In this document: positions 22,553 to 33,226 of the stretch, one piece after another | Layout: each line of letters starts with the position of its first letter | How positions within the stretch are numbered: position 1 is the first letter of the stretch | Assembly (NCBI GenBank): GCA_006503535.1 | Contig: QYRS01000004.1 | Location: 3,968,001-4,032,000 of the forward strand | Direction: 5' to 3' | Source: Arthrinium phaeospermum | Taxonomy: Eukaryota; Ascomycota; Sordariomycetes; Amphisphaeriales; Apiosporaceae | DNA: 64,000 nucleotides | Program-made: the position numbers and the translations under genes | Notes under the pieces: model-generated | What the model was told of the DNA's origin: nothing | Database searches by the model: none | The model's input: the letters and a program-made list of their open reading frames with translations, nothing else

Positions 22553-24165
22553 TTGCATTCTGTTCGTATCCCAGAATTTATTGGCAAGGAGTAAAGAAGT
22601 ACGATATGGACAACCCAGTTGGTAATCTGGTGAACCTTGGATGCTTTCCTGATGTTTGAATAAAGGATTGATATTGGAAAGCGCATGTGTATTTAAAAGA
22701 ATTGGGCTCAGAAACAACCATGGCACGAACTTCTGCAGATTTCGGTGTCCTTCAATTGCCGAGCCCCATCTCCAAATTCACCACAAGCTAATTGATGCCA
22801 ATGCCTCGGTGGCTCCGGATAGGAGAGCTATGCAAGATATTGTGACAAAAAATGCAAATCAAATGAATTGGGTGGTTGTTCAGCCCCCGAAAAGGAATGG
22901 AAATGATCTACACAAATACTGCCTCGTATGAGGAAATGCCAAATGAAGTCTGTACTACATATGCGTGAGTGGTGAGGCTTCAGGGGAGCCAATCTGTTGA
23001 GGACGGGAGTGTACGCTCAATGAGATGCAACCACGTTCGTCGTGGCTGCCCGATGCACCTCTCGACGGCGAGCAGTGACCCGGCTGAGCACGCATAATGT
23101 GTTCCTTCCGGGTTCTAGAGCGGGGCTGTACACCTCCCCTTGGCTCGGTGGTCAAGAGAAGAAAGTAGGGTGTTACAAAACATTTTCCCAAGCTGCCGTT
23201 GTTGGTCAAGGTCTATTTTTAGTCCAAGTCGATGACACTCGTACTGCGCATGATTTGCCGTAGAATGCATCGGGGTAAAGTACAACATCAACCACTAAAT
23301 GATTATGAATGTGTGTGAGGCTTGGAGTAAGAAAATGAGGCTCCAGGGACCATTGCATACATTACAATCAATATATTTGTGCGATTGTATGTGAGCTACT
23401 GCAACCCCCATGGAATGGTGGGCTGAGTAAGCATTGCCACAACACCATTTCAATCCGGCTGAGTAGCCTTGAACACCATTGTTTCAATCTTCAGATGCCT
23501 CAAAGAAATGGACACACCGAAGGTGGGTTACACCAATAAAAAATGAACAATATCTTCTCATTGGGGGTTAGGGCCATTGGGCTTGAGTGCTTGCTGGACG
23601 TTGCTATGCTGCCTACTCGAAGTTGCGGCCGAGTGATGGGTCGAAGGGGGCGGGAACGTTTAAACGTCCCTGATTCGCCCAAAGGTAGTACCTCAATCGC
23701 CCGAGTGGGAGGTTGGTTGGCCGTAGAAAGGCCACGCTGCTTGGCTCTGGGAAATGGATTGTGGGCATCATGGTATGTGACGCGTAAAACTTATCCATTA
23801 GAAGCATATGAAAGCGGTCAGTGAACATGAAAGCACGACGGGATCACTCGTGTTCATAGTTTAGAACCGCTCTCATAACCAGTTGATTTGGACAGGAAAC
23901 TTTGTGGTGCCTTGTGCTTGACGATGTGGTCAGAAGCATCCTCGCATCTCCCAAATCTTCAGCTGGGACAGCTCTAATTTATATCATCGGCTCCCACCGT
24001 GACAATGCACCGGGAAAGATTCCAACTGCTCCTTTATTAAGGAATATTTCTATCGATATGTTTCAGTTCGTTGGTCGCACCCGTCCTTGACCCCAAGTGT
24101 TGTCATACTTGATTCTCCTCGCCACCTTGGACGATAGATTCCTAAAGGCGCGATCGAGGGTGCCA
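22553..24165. other. Intergenic with right repeat copy
   Basis: About 1.6 kb between the membrane-protein start and the 3' end of the flavoprotein gene. It holds the right copy of the diverged inverted repeat (23967-24110). Otherwise I see only short unsupported frames and no RNA gene. Confidence 0.45.
23967..24110 (+). repeat. Diverged inverted repeat, right copy
   Basis: Aligns with the reverse complement of 19380-19548. Relative to the left copy it is richer in T and A at transition sites (for example ggaatattt where the left copy has ggaacattg), a pattern that fits RIP-type C-to-T decay. It ends about 55 bases before the stop codon of the flavoprotein gene. Confidence 0.6.
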
Positions 24166-25714
24166 TCAAGGGAACAGCTTAAAGCCACCCGGCACCCCCT
24201 TCTGAAACAGGCCGTCGGGGTCGTACTTGCGGCTTGCCTCCTGCAATTTCTTCCGATTCTCCTGCCCGTACGAACCAATAGGATCCTGGAAGTCGAACGC
24301 GTAGTTGAGGTACTTGTACGGGACCAGCGTGCCCCTGGCGGCGGCGTCCTTGTCGATGGCCTCGATGACGCCTCTGGCCGTACCGAGCACCACGTCATCG
24401 TCGCTCTGCTTGTCCCAGTAGAGCAGTATGAGAATGGACACCAGCGGTCCATCCTCAGGGTTCAAGCCCAGCACATTGCCGCCAGCTGGCTCGGTTCGCT
24501 TCAGGAGCGAGACCGGGTACGGCTGCATGGTGAAGGAAAAGACCATGCCATCGATGGATTTGACCTTCTCTAATGCTGGCTCGAAGATCTTCGCCGCGGC
24601 GTGCAGTGTCGGCCCGTCCGCTTTCACGGTGGTGTTCATGTAGGCGCATCTAATAATCGTTGCCCAACGCGGATCGAGGTTTAGTTCCTGTGTGTGCAAT
24701 GTGTTGTTGGGAGAATCACGAAATAAAGGGGACATACCTGACACCAATCATGGCCTGCTTAGCCTGCTCCTCCGCCGCGGCCGCGAGATTAGTCATGCGC
24801 ATCGAGTTGAGGGGATCAACCTGGGGTTGGATGTTGGTGAAGGGCTCCAGCACGGCCGGCCTCTCCACTTCCTGCGTATAGTACGCTTGGTTCAGCCCCA
24901 TGGCCCCGTCGACGCCGACCGCCTTGCTGAACTGGTCCGCAAAGAACAGACTGATCATGATGTGCGTTTCTTCGGACGCGTCGGGTTTATTCAGCTCCTT
25001 CACCAGCGCGTCGATCTGACCGCCGAAGCTGGGCGGGAAGTAGAAGAGCGCGCCGCCCCAGAAGTTGCCCTGCGGGAAGGTCCGCAGGTCAAATCTGGTG
25101 ACGATGCCCATATTATTGCCGCCACCCCGAAGTGCGACGAACAGGTCCGCATTCTCCTGGCGGTTGGCGTGGACGACTTCGCCCGAGGCCAGGACGACCT
25201 CGTAGTTGACGACGTTGTCGGAGATGAAGCCTTCGCGTGTGCCGAAGAAGGAGAGGCCGCCTGACAACGCCAGGCCTCCAATGCCATTGTTGCCGGAACG
25301 AGCGCCCGTGACCGCCAGGCCTTTCCCCTGCACCGTCTTGTAGACCGCACCCCAGCGCTCGCCCGCAGCAACACGAACGACACCCTGCATCTCGTCGAGT
25401 GTGGTCCCGACCAGTCGGCTCAGATCTAGCGTTATGCCGCCCTGGACGTTGGCACAGCCCGGAAGTGGTTGACAGCCGGCGCCCCGAATGGCGAACTTTA
25501 CGTCACCCTCTTGGACTATTGGGCCGATGAGTTTGACGAATTGGGAGACCTCGTCGGTGGTTTCAGGCAGGAAAATGGCGTTAGGCGAGATGTCACTCTC
25601 CACCTTGGAAAGGTAGGAGCCGTTTCGCTCATTGTATGTCTCAGTAGCGGGCAAGACCACGCGATCCGCTGGAAATGATGCTTGCAGCATCGCAATTGCT
25701 CGGGAAGTAGCCAT
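24166..25714 (-). CDS. BBE-like FAD-linked oxidoreductase
   Basis: Exons 25714-24738 and 24649-24166 (88-nt intron, donor gtatgt, acceptor ttag) give 486 aa. The first half is a VAO-type FAD-binding domain (PF01565 type: PNAIFLPETTDEVSQFVKL, ITLDLSRL, GIGGLALSGGLSFFGTREGF, NVVNYEVVLASGEVVHAN, LFVALRGGGNNMGIVTRFDLRT). The C-terminus is the BBE domain (PF08031 type: YLNYAFDFQDP...SYGQENRKKLQEASRKYDPDGLFQ). Such enzymes oxidise alcohols, amines or sugars and are common in fungal secondary metabolism. Two features are odd: the usual flavin-linking His of the RGGGH motif is Cys81 here (RGAGCQPLPG), and the position of the second linking Cys is Ser140. No signal peptide is seen with this start, although many relatives are secreted; the upstream open frame to 25987 has no good start context. 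Substrate unknown. Confidence 0.9.
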
Positions 25715-26114
25715 GTTTGCAACTGGATCGATGCAGAATGGTTTTGGAGGAAGCTTGTGTTGTGAAAGAAACATGATATGAGTTCGAGAAAAGTGATAGA
25801 AGTTGTAATAAATACTTCGATGTTGGTTATCCCGGGGCATCGGGACGTATCCAACCAACCATCTACATGTTTTGTCCCTTACTTGCGGTTTGGGTAGCAT
25901 TGGGAAGCGATGCAAGGGGGTGGCTTGGCGGTGTGATGAATGGTGGTGAGGGCAAGAGGGGTAAGTTCCATCAGAATTGCCAACCAAAGCAAGGACCTAT
26001 TCGATTGGTCATGATTCCGCTGCCGTGGCCTCATCGAGCGGAAGAAGGTGTAGCACTCGCCGGGCATGTGCCGCATGTTCATTGCAAGGAAAACTTTTGT
26101 ATCTTCACGGTCTT
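25715..26114. other. Intergenic, promoter of flavoprotein gene
   Basis: About 400 bases between two genes on the same strand. Nothing specific seen. Confidence 0.45.
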
Positions 26115-26939
26115 TCAAAGATCGTCCTCCTCCTCAGGGACTTCCAGCGGCAGAGGCCCCTGCCAATGGCACGGCCGGAAGCCCAAGAAATCGTCGCATT
26201 GCGGCCACGGATACCACAGGTCCCGAAACCCCACGAAGCTGTCGTAGTTGCCACAGCAGTCCAAGGCCACCGTCTCGACCTGCAAGACGGCCGTCTGCCC
26301 CGACGCGGCGTCCCGGCCGTACACGGGCACGAGCTCCGGGCGGCGCGACGAGGACCGAAAGGCCTGCTGCCGCGGACGGTAGTCGACCACACGTTGCCCG
26401 AGGCGCAGCCCCCGCTGCTCGCAGTCGGCGCCCAGCCCGAGGTCGCCCAGGAGGAGCGCGTCGTAGAGGCAGCCCAGGGTGAGCCAGGGGGAGAGCATGT
26501 CGATCTCGCTGTGGGACACGTCCGTGCCCCCGTCGAGGCGGCCCTTGAGCGACACGTGCTCGAGGCGGGTGATGGGCGGGCCCCCGACGGTCAGGCAGAG
26601 GCGGCGCCAGCTGGCCCCGGGGCGAAGGTAGCGCTCTCGCGAGGAATCCGTCTGCGCCCAGGGGAGTTGTTGGAACATTTTGTACAGCCTTTTTGGGCAA
26701 TACTTTGGTTCGAGGGCGCCCACGAGCGAGCTGAACTCGATGCGGAGGAAGGGGTCGAACTCTAGCTCGCCGCTCTCGGTGCGTTGCTGGTGCCGGGTGC
26801 GGAACACGATGGTTTCGATTAGGTCGCGGAATTGAATGCAGACGGATTGGGCGACGATCAATGTCTTTAGATCTATGTCACCAAGTGCAGTGAGGACCAT
26901 GTTTACCACTTCTGTGGGCAATTCTGCTAGTCTTGACAT
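26115..26939 (-). CDS. F-box protein
   Basis: An intronless frame of 274 aa. The first 40 residues (MSRLAELPTEVVNMVLTALGDIDLKTLIVAQSVCIQFRDLI) are a clear F-box with the LPxEVxxMVL start and the usual second and third helices. The remainder has no repeat class that I recognise; it includes LTVGGPPITRLEHVSLKG and an aromatic segment near the C-terminus (FVGFRDLWYPWPQCDDFLGF), and ends in an acidic tail. By family it would link a substrate to Skp1 in an SCF ubiquitin ligase. Such genes are numerous and fast-evolving in filamentous fungi. The GC content of the middle part is high, which explains long shadow frames on the other strand. Confidence 0.85.
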   Translation of the reverse strand: MSRLAELPTEVVNMVLTALGDIDLKTLIVAQSVCIQFRDLIETIVFRTRHQQRTESGELEFDPFLRIEFSSLVGALEPKYCPKRLYKMFQQLPWAQTDSSRERYLRPGASWRRLCLTVGGPPITRLEHVSLKGRLDGGTDVSHSEIDMLSPWLTLGCLYDALLLGDLGLGADCEQRGLRLGQRVVDYRPRQQAFRSSSRRPELVPVYGRDAASGQTAVLQVETVALDCCGNYDSFVGFRDLWYPWPQCDDFLGFRPCHWQGPLPLEVPEEEDDL

Positions 26940-27464
26940 GTTGCTGACTCTTAGGCAAATGTAATTTTGTTGGTGTTTTACGGTTTGTTGGGTGCAAGTG
27001 AATAAGGGGGAAGAGTATACGATGTCCCTACATTATCGGGACGTCTCCAGTCCAGTCTCAATAAGTACTTCAATGCAAATCACTTAACCGGGTGCCTAGC
27101 CGCTCATATGCGATAGTCGTTTGTCTTAGCTCTAGGCTAGGAATCAACGACAAGTGCGACGATGCTAACCAATAAAATTCGTCGCAGCATATTAGAACGG
27201 CTTAGAAAGGAAGAGTAGCCACTCTTGGCGCTCGTCTTGGCGCTCGTCTTGACAGGGAAGACGCTGCCAGACCAAAGTGCACCTGCCACAAACTTTCCCA
27301 GTCAAATACCTAGCCACTCCAGAAGTCTTACTGGGTGGCTTTCTGCTGGGTAGTCCGTTGGCATTCAAATTGACATTGCTTCAATCCATAATTGATTTAA
27401 TGTACTTTCTGCCGTGTAAGCCAAATTGGCGTTCAGCAAGCGGGTTAGTGGTAGGACTGTGCTG

Positions 27465-27522
27465 CTTCGGAGATAATGTCCTGGTGATATCCCAGGAAAT
27501 CACCAGGACGTTAACTCCGAAG
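27465..27522. repeat. Inverted repeat with 24-bp arms
   Basis: Left arm 27465-27488 and right arm 27499-27522 are reverse complements with two mismatches, around a 10-base centre; the inner 11 bp of each arm pair perfectly. The 28-base core (27480-27507) is related to the palindrome at 27546-27573. Confidence 0.8.
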
Positions 27523-27545
27523 AGAAGTCACACCTTAACTGCGAG

Positions 27546-27573
27546 CTTGGCGACTTCCTAGGAAGTCGCCAAG
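27546..27573. repeat. Perfect 28-bp palindrome
   Basis: The 14-base half cttggcgacttcct is followed directly by its reverse complement. It matches the core at 27480-27507 at 20 of 28 positions, with paired changes that keep the symmetry. Confidence 0.85.
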
Positions 27574-28004
27574 AGCGGGAGTCATTATACAGTAATATTT
27601 GAACATAATCGCTTTTTTAAACATGAAGGTCAACAATTGCACCACGCATTTAATACGATACTCGGTAAGAACTTGCAAATATCTCAACTCATTTCTAATT
27701 ATAAGAGCAATTGAAGGAAATACTACATCCTGAGTCGCCAACAGTAGGAAACAACGACCCGAATAATATCTAATAAAGACGAAAATGATTGACGACAACA
27801 TTTAGCCATTGTGCACTCTTAAGTCCATCCGTAAATATAACAAGCACATAGGAAATAAAAAGCAGTTAGCTCAAGACCCTGGGATCTCCTTCGTTGTCCA
27901 TCGGGACATAATAATAGTACGAAATATGGGAACATGATAACAAATCTGATGTATGGCACTATTGCACAATGACTCTTCATCACTGTGTAATAGTCGCAAT
28001 AGCT

Positions 28005-28627
28005 TCATGTCGCAGCCTGAAGAGCAGAGTATGTGCCAGGTTTCTGTTTGTAATGTTTTCGACGATACCCATCAATGGTCTTGATGGTTTCATGTCCTCC
28101 TGCGAGAGAGTCATGCATGATCAGCTTTCGCACCTTGCCATGATGCATGTGATGATGTGGTTGGCACGTACCTGGAACATAGAAGTCTTCCGGAGAGTTG
28201 ACCCAGTCGCGGATGGAAGAAGGCGGAGCCGGTCGCGCCAAGTCTCGGGGAGTTCCATTCAATGGGGCCGGGGTTGTGGTGCTCTCGGGGGACGGGGCTG
28301 GTCGATATGGTGGGGGTGGGGGGTCGGAAGGCACTAGGCGACGACATCATGAACAGGCCGAGTCGACGAGCAGACGTGTATGCATTGGCATGTTTACTTA
28401 CTTCGAGAATCATCCACGCGCGCGAGAATGCCTGTCAGCATCTCGGAGATGGCGCGGACGATTGAGAGCAGTTCGATCAACAGACCAGAGATGACATGAC
28501 GGGCCACGCGCTCGAAGATGGACGCGACGACCATCCAGAGAAGGACCCAAACGATGGTCTGATGATGAAGAGACACGCCATGATACGAAATGAAGCTTGA
28601 AGCAGGTTTGATCAACGACTTATCCAT
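28005..28627 (-). CDS. Small membrane protein, unknown
   Basis: Exons 28627-28402, 28333-28172 and 28099-28005 give 160 aa. Donors gtaagt and gtacgt with ctag and gcag acceptors keep the frame. The last intron is 72 nt and in frame, so retention would add 24 residues. Residues 24-60 form a hydrophobic segment (TIVWVLLWMVVASIFERVARHVISGLL region) that likely spans or coats a membrane. The middle is proline-rich (SDPPPPPYRPAPSPES) and the C-terminus basic (GYRRKHYKQKPG). I do not recognise a family. The three-exon model is supported by consistent phase and protein-like composition only. Confidence 0.55.
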
Positions 28628-29611
28628 CGTAGATTGAAGTGCAGTGTTTGAGTATTGGACTGATGATGGAAACTATCAAAGTAGAGCGAATTTGTGCAAT
28701 ATGGTGATGGGAAATAGATGTTGAAAGGAGGAAATTACGGTCTGTTATTTTGAGCTGAGAAAAAGAATTTTAAACATCACTGCCAAGAGATACTAGCAAG
28801 AAGACCCAGTCAGTTCTGAGAAGCATAACTTCTATTATACTCAACCTAATCGGGGTAAATAGACGAGGACAGCTGGACAACCCCAAAGTCCCAGGCTGAG
28901 GTTGCACTCTCAGTATTCCCCGGCCGAAACACCAAAACTCTGAGCTCTTGCCCAAATAAATAGAACATGAGTATTTGATTTGGAAAGCAGACGTTTCAAT
29001 TGTAGCTGTAGCTAAAGGCCAAGCAGTTGTAAGATGGGGAAGTTGAATGATATCGCCCACTAGCAACATCATCCGTCACTGCACCCGCAAGGGGTAGCAA
29101 GTGTTGGTTTCCCTCAGATTAACATCCTGTTTGACGCAAAAAACTCTTAATAACCCCATGATAGTGTATCGCCGTAACTAGAACGGCAAAGGAAGTCTTC
29201 CAAAGTTTCTTTGATGATATTCTCTTTGAGATGGCTCCCGTTAGCTAGAGCTGCAGTCGGAATCTCATCCACAGAAATGGGTGTTGAAGTAGCCAATAGG
29301 AACCCCGGACCATCTGGTCGGGATTGTCAAGCACCGCGGCAGCGACAGGTGTACGTTTGATTGATGACATCGGAGGATAGCGGGGATCCCTGCCAGGACT
29401 GTTGGTTGCCAACCCAGGCCCAACGACCCCGAGATTCGGGTCGCCTAGCAAACTCATTCCAGTCCCGTAGCGGGGTGTGGCACGGATGAGTCGTTGGGAA
29501 TGTAGATGGGATGACTACACGTGACTACCCAACACTGCGGAGTCCAACTTGAGTTCTCTAGTGAGACGACACAAACTGTTTTAGTATCCAAACTCAAAAA
29601 CAACTGTCACG
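28628..29611. other. Intergenic, divergent promoter region
   Basis: About 1 kb between the small membrane protein (minus) and the fructosamine-kinase-like gene (plus). A 70-aa minus frame at 29245-29457 has protein-like text but no other support. Nothing else seen. Confidence 0.4.
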
Positions 29612-30953
29612 ATGGTGCAGATAGGCACAGACTTTGAGCCTGCATCCATTCCCGAAGAGTGGGCGTACGAAGGCACAGAAGCCGACGCCAATGTTCTCGC
29701 TTGTTCGTATAGCCAATGACTGACTAACTGACTGGGTCGGAATCGAGGATCACGCTGACAGGTTTTCAGTGCTTCCGAAGGGCTGTCGAGTTGTCTGGGT
29801 CACTACGCGTGGCGCCAGCTTCTGGGCTGTCAACTACAAAATCACGGTGCAGCCTGTGGGGAAGGATGTAGAGAAGGCCTATTTCATGAAGATTTTCCTA
29901 CACGAACGCGGCCGCGAGATGGTCGAGGCAGAGTACGAATCCACCAAGGCCTGGCATGACATCGTCCCGGACAATGTGGCCACTCCAGTCGGTTGGGGCG
30001 AGCTGGCCCACAGGCCGGGGCGGTGGTTCCTGCTCCTCGAGTTTCGGGACATGACGGACAAGATGCCCCCCGCCTCCGAGTTCGTCCAGGTCGTGGCCCG
30101 AGGGCACCAGGCATCGGCGTCGCCGACGGGCCGGTTCGGCTTCCACCTCACCACCTTTGCGGGTAACCAGGCCAACGACAATAGTTGGTGCGACACCTGG
30201 GAGGAGTGGTTCACCCGAGCCATGAAGACCACCATGGAGAATGAGCTTCGGATACAGGGGCCCCACCCCGAGTTGCAGGCTCTGAGCGAGAAGATCCTCA
30301 CCAAGGTCATCCCGCGCTTGCTGCGGCCAATGGAGACGAAGGGCCGGAAGATCAAACCTTCCCTGGTCCATGGCGACCTTTGGCACGGGAACGTCGGGGT
30401 AGATAACGGGACGGGTGTTCCTGTTATTTACGACTGCGGGTCCTTCTACGGCCACAACGAATGTGAGCCACGTCCCCCCCTTTTCTGGCCATGACGCGAA
30501 TGAGACCCCGTTGACCACGGCGACTTAGTTGATCTATCATGCTGGCGCGCGGCCCGCTACCAGACCAACAGATCCCATGTGGAAGCCTATCTCCGCATCG
30601 CAGAAAAGACGGAGCCGGCAGAAGACTTTGAGGACCGATTCGCACTATACGCTGCGTAAGCATGGTTCTTTGCATAATCATCCCCTCATTTACGACCCAC
30701 TCAATAGAATTTACTGACATACCTTCGTCATCAGCCGCAACGATTTGGCAGTGTCAATATGCTGGCCCAGAAACAAGATAACGAGAAAGCTGTAAGAGTA
30801 GCACCTTTGCTTTAAGACTTCTGCACATCAATACTGACCATAGGGAAAAGAGCGCTGGCCGAGTTCTGGAGGCTCGTCGAGAAATACCCCGGTGGTTATG
30901 AAAAGTATCAAAGTGGCCAGGCCTGTAAACCAACACATCCCCAATCCTGGTAG
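29612..30953 (+). CDS. Fructosamine/ketosamine-3-kinase family protein
   Basis: Five exons: 29612-29706, 29762-30462, 30529-30655, 30735-30791 and 30851-30953, about 360 aa. The first junction is ambiguous: 29702/29770 (gttcgt donor, ttttcag acceptor) also keeps frame and gives a more family-like LLPKGC. Key motifs are YFMKIF (ATP lysine), the catalytic loop VHGDLWHGNVGV with Asp and Asn, VIYDCGSFYGHNEFDL (metal-binding Asp) and the C-terminal LAEFWRLVEKYPGGYEKY. FN3K-type enzymes phosphorylate sugar moieties of glycated proteins to trigger deglycation; many fungal relatives have untested substrates. The last intron uses an aaaag acceptor, chosen because it restores the conserved C-terminal helix. 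The gene converges on the MFS transporter with 68 bases between stop codons. Confidence 0.85.
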
Positions 30954-31021
30954 ACTTAGGTATGTTAAAGGGACAGAAGAACAGAAAGCCATAAACAGAT
31001 GCCAGTCGTAGTTCCCAGTCA

Positions 31022-32578
31022 TTATTTTCTACTGGCATCGTCGCAGCTTGTGCTGCCTACATCCAATGAACACGTTCGTTTCGTCCTCCAGTGCATCCCT
31101 CTCGAGAGTATCAGTTTCGTACCTCCGAGGCCTGATAGCCCCGATAGAAAGGCTAGAATTGTGAAGAACCAACCGTACCCAACTTTATGTATCAGAGGGT
31201 TCATTGCAGCAACACCCCCAGCGGCAGCCCCGCATCTCAAGATGTTGCCCGATGCAGCAGCTGCGCTGGGACAGTCTGGGAAGATATCTACCAACAGTTT
31301 GTTGAATGTCTGAACGATGCATGTGGTAACAAATCCAAGACCAAATTGAAGTATTAGTGGAATACTTACATGCTGCATATGTGTGTGTGAAGTCAGCCCA
31401 GAGAATATATGAGAAGACTTGATCTTATACTGCGGATTGCTCACAGCTTGATACGCCACTGACCAACCATAGCCAGCCAGAACGCCCGAACAGACAAGAT
31501 TGTAAGCAAGCATGAGCCGGAGTCTTGCCTTCTCTATGGGGAAAGCCGAAAGGTTGACGATTGTCTTGTGGTCTTGGCCGAACCCGGCCGATCTTGCCAC
31601 GCGTCGGAAATTCCAATCCATGAGCTTGCCGTTCGAGACACCGCCGGCTACCACCCCGCAACCGATAGATAGATAGCAAATGCCAACTATAAGCTCGCGG
31701 AAGCCATGCAGCTCACTGAGAATTGCAGACATTGAACTCTGGATACAGTAGTATATGGCGTAGAAGACTGCGCTCATTGACGCAACCATGGCCGCTTCGG
31801 GATTAAGGAGGATGCGTACCGACCGAAGCGGGTTGGGGAGAATGGTCTTAACCGTCGGTGCATTCGAGACTTGCTCTCCCCGAGCCTCAACTGCAGCATT
31901 CGGTATTCTCCAACCGGCGAGGACGGAGACCAAAGGACGCCTCCAATTCCGGCGCGGTAAAAGTCGCCCATTCTCGACAATGTGTCGTGCCGTCTCGGGG
32001 AGAAACAGTAGGGTGACGACCAACACCGCTACCCCGCAGATAGTCAAGAACCAGAATACCGAGCGCCAACCTAGCCCGGCGATGAGGCCGCCCCCTATGA
32101 GCGGCGCCAGCGCAGGTCCCAGGTTCGTGGCGATCATAGCAAAGCCCAGCATGCCACCCCTCTCAGACGCCGTTGCCACGTCCGCGACAACGCCGTAGGA
32201 CACCGCCACCGTAGCTGAACAACCCAAGCTCTGCAGCATGCGCAGCAACAGCAGGACCACGAAGTCCGACTGCAGTGCGAGCCCCACGTTGGCCGCAGCG
32301 TAGACGGCAAACATGAGTAGAAAGACGGGCCGACGGCCCACCGTGTCCGCCAAGTCGCCCAGCAGGGCCGGTGCCACGGCCTGGAATACCAAGTACGCCG
32401 TGATGGTCAGGTTGATGTTCTGGGCGCTGGTGCGGAGCTGCGCCTGCAGCTCTTCCATGGCTGGGAAGTAAATGTTGGTGCTGAGCGGGGAGAAGAGCAT
32501 GGAGAAGCCGATGATGGGTGTGAGGAGTCTGCGTTCCGAGAGGGACAGGACGGAATATGGCTCCTCCGGTGGTGGCAT
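31022..32578 (-). CDS. MFS transporter, DHA1 multidrug type
   Basis: Exons 32578-31445 and 31372-31022 (72-nt in-frame intron, gtgagc donor, gcag acceptor) give 494 aa. The intron can be read through, so it could be missed. Twelve hydrophobic segments are visible. Motif A is GDLADTVGRRPVF (about residues 74-86), followed by LLLLRMLQSLGCSATVAVSYGVVADV and GPALAPLIGGGLIAGLGWRSVFWFL in helices 4-6. This layout is the drug:H+ antiporter-1 family (Qdr/Flu-like), which exports xenobiotics or metabolites across the plasma membrane. No substrate can be deduced. It lies some 12 kb from the A-T-TE synthetase, too far to claim a joint cluster. Confidence 0.9.
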   Translation of the reverse strand: MPPPEEPYSVLSLSERRLLTPIIGFSMLFSPLSTNIYFPAMEELQAQLRTSAQNINLTITAYLVFQAVAPALLGDLADTVGRRPVFLLMFAVYAAANVGLALQSDFVVLLLLRMLQSLGCSATVAVSYGVVADVATASERGGMLGFAMIATNLGPALAPLIGGGLIAGLGWRSVFWFLTICGVAVLVVTLLFLPETARHIVENGRLLPRRNWRRPLVSVLAGWRIPNAAVEARGEQVSNAPTVKTILPNPLRSVRILLNPEAAMVASMSAVFYAIYYCIQSSMSAILSELHGFRELIVGICYLSIGCGVVAGGVSNGKLMDWNFRRVARSAGFGQDHKTIVNLSAFPIEKARLRLMLAYNLVCSGVLAGYGWSVAYQAVSNPQYKIKSSHIFSGLTSHTHMQHVSIPLILQFGLGFVTTCIVQTFNKLLVDIFPDCPSAAAASGNILRCGAAAGGVAAMNPLIHKVGYGWFFTILAFLSGLSGLGGTKLILSRGMHWRTKRTCSLDVGSTSCDDASRK

Positions 32579-33226
32579 CGAGAGGCGCCGGGCTTCATCT
32601 TCACGGTGAGACGCTGTTTGGCGGTGATCCTCTTCTTTTTTTTGACATGATGGGGATGCAAGAGGCTGCAGTGATCGATATATGCTGTGTAATTCTCATC
32701 AGTCAGACCCTCTCTTGGAACACAAAGAAGCGCCAAAATGAGGGGAGGGTGGTACTGGATGCAGCACTATCACGTGATCGATTACGCACAGAGCCATGGC
32801 CAATCCCATTAGGAAACAAGGATCGTATCTCATAATCCTATAGACAACTGTAAAAAGCTTTTCCACTTAAATCGAACGGTGAAGCAACTAATACAACGAC
32901 ATCATTCAGGGTATGTTATGGGCTGCTCGCTGCAATTTATCGTCTTCAGTGGAAACGATAGGGGCTGCGTCGCTCTTTTAGGATGGAGAGGGTTGCTACG
33001 TACAGGTGCATCGCTTTCTTTTGTCTTGACCCTCGACTACTTGAAACTGTCTCGCCTGCGTGGTCACAGTCATGGTTCAAGAGCACAGAAAGCGATCTTC
33101 AAACCCTTTCAAGAGCCTTAGAGCCAGGTAACACGCCTTCTCAGTAGTGCTCACTGAAAACGGCTGGAGACGCTACAAGTGTCTCGCATCATAAAAGCCT
33201 CATTTCACAACTTGGGAACAGCATAT
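32579..33226. other. Intergenic, no gene seen
   Basis: About 650 bases holding the MFS promoter. A run of ten T occurs near 32634-32643. No gene was supported. Confidence 0.4.

Larger units (their letters stand above)
26940..28004. other. Intergenic with two related palindromes
   Basis: About 1.06 kb. It contains a direct 12-bp duplication (cttggcgctcgt) at about 27224-27247 and the two palindromes listed separately (27465-27522 and 27546-27573). The right part (27580-27960) is AT-rich. No gene seen. Confidence 0.5.

Noticed and set aside
23500..23828. Overlapping short frames that might mark a tRNA or small gene
   Set aside because: I looked for tRNA-like T-loop and acceptor pairing here and across the window and found none that folds convincingly by eye.
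29245..29457. 70-aa minus frame with protein-like text
   Set aside because: Could be an exon, but I found no second exon or family; support too weak to list as a gene.
24166..32578. A single biosynthetic cluster joining the flavoprotein, MFS transporter and A-T-TE enzyme
   Set aside because: The genes are spread over 20 kb with unrelated genes between them; proximity alone does not support one pathway.
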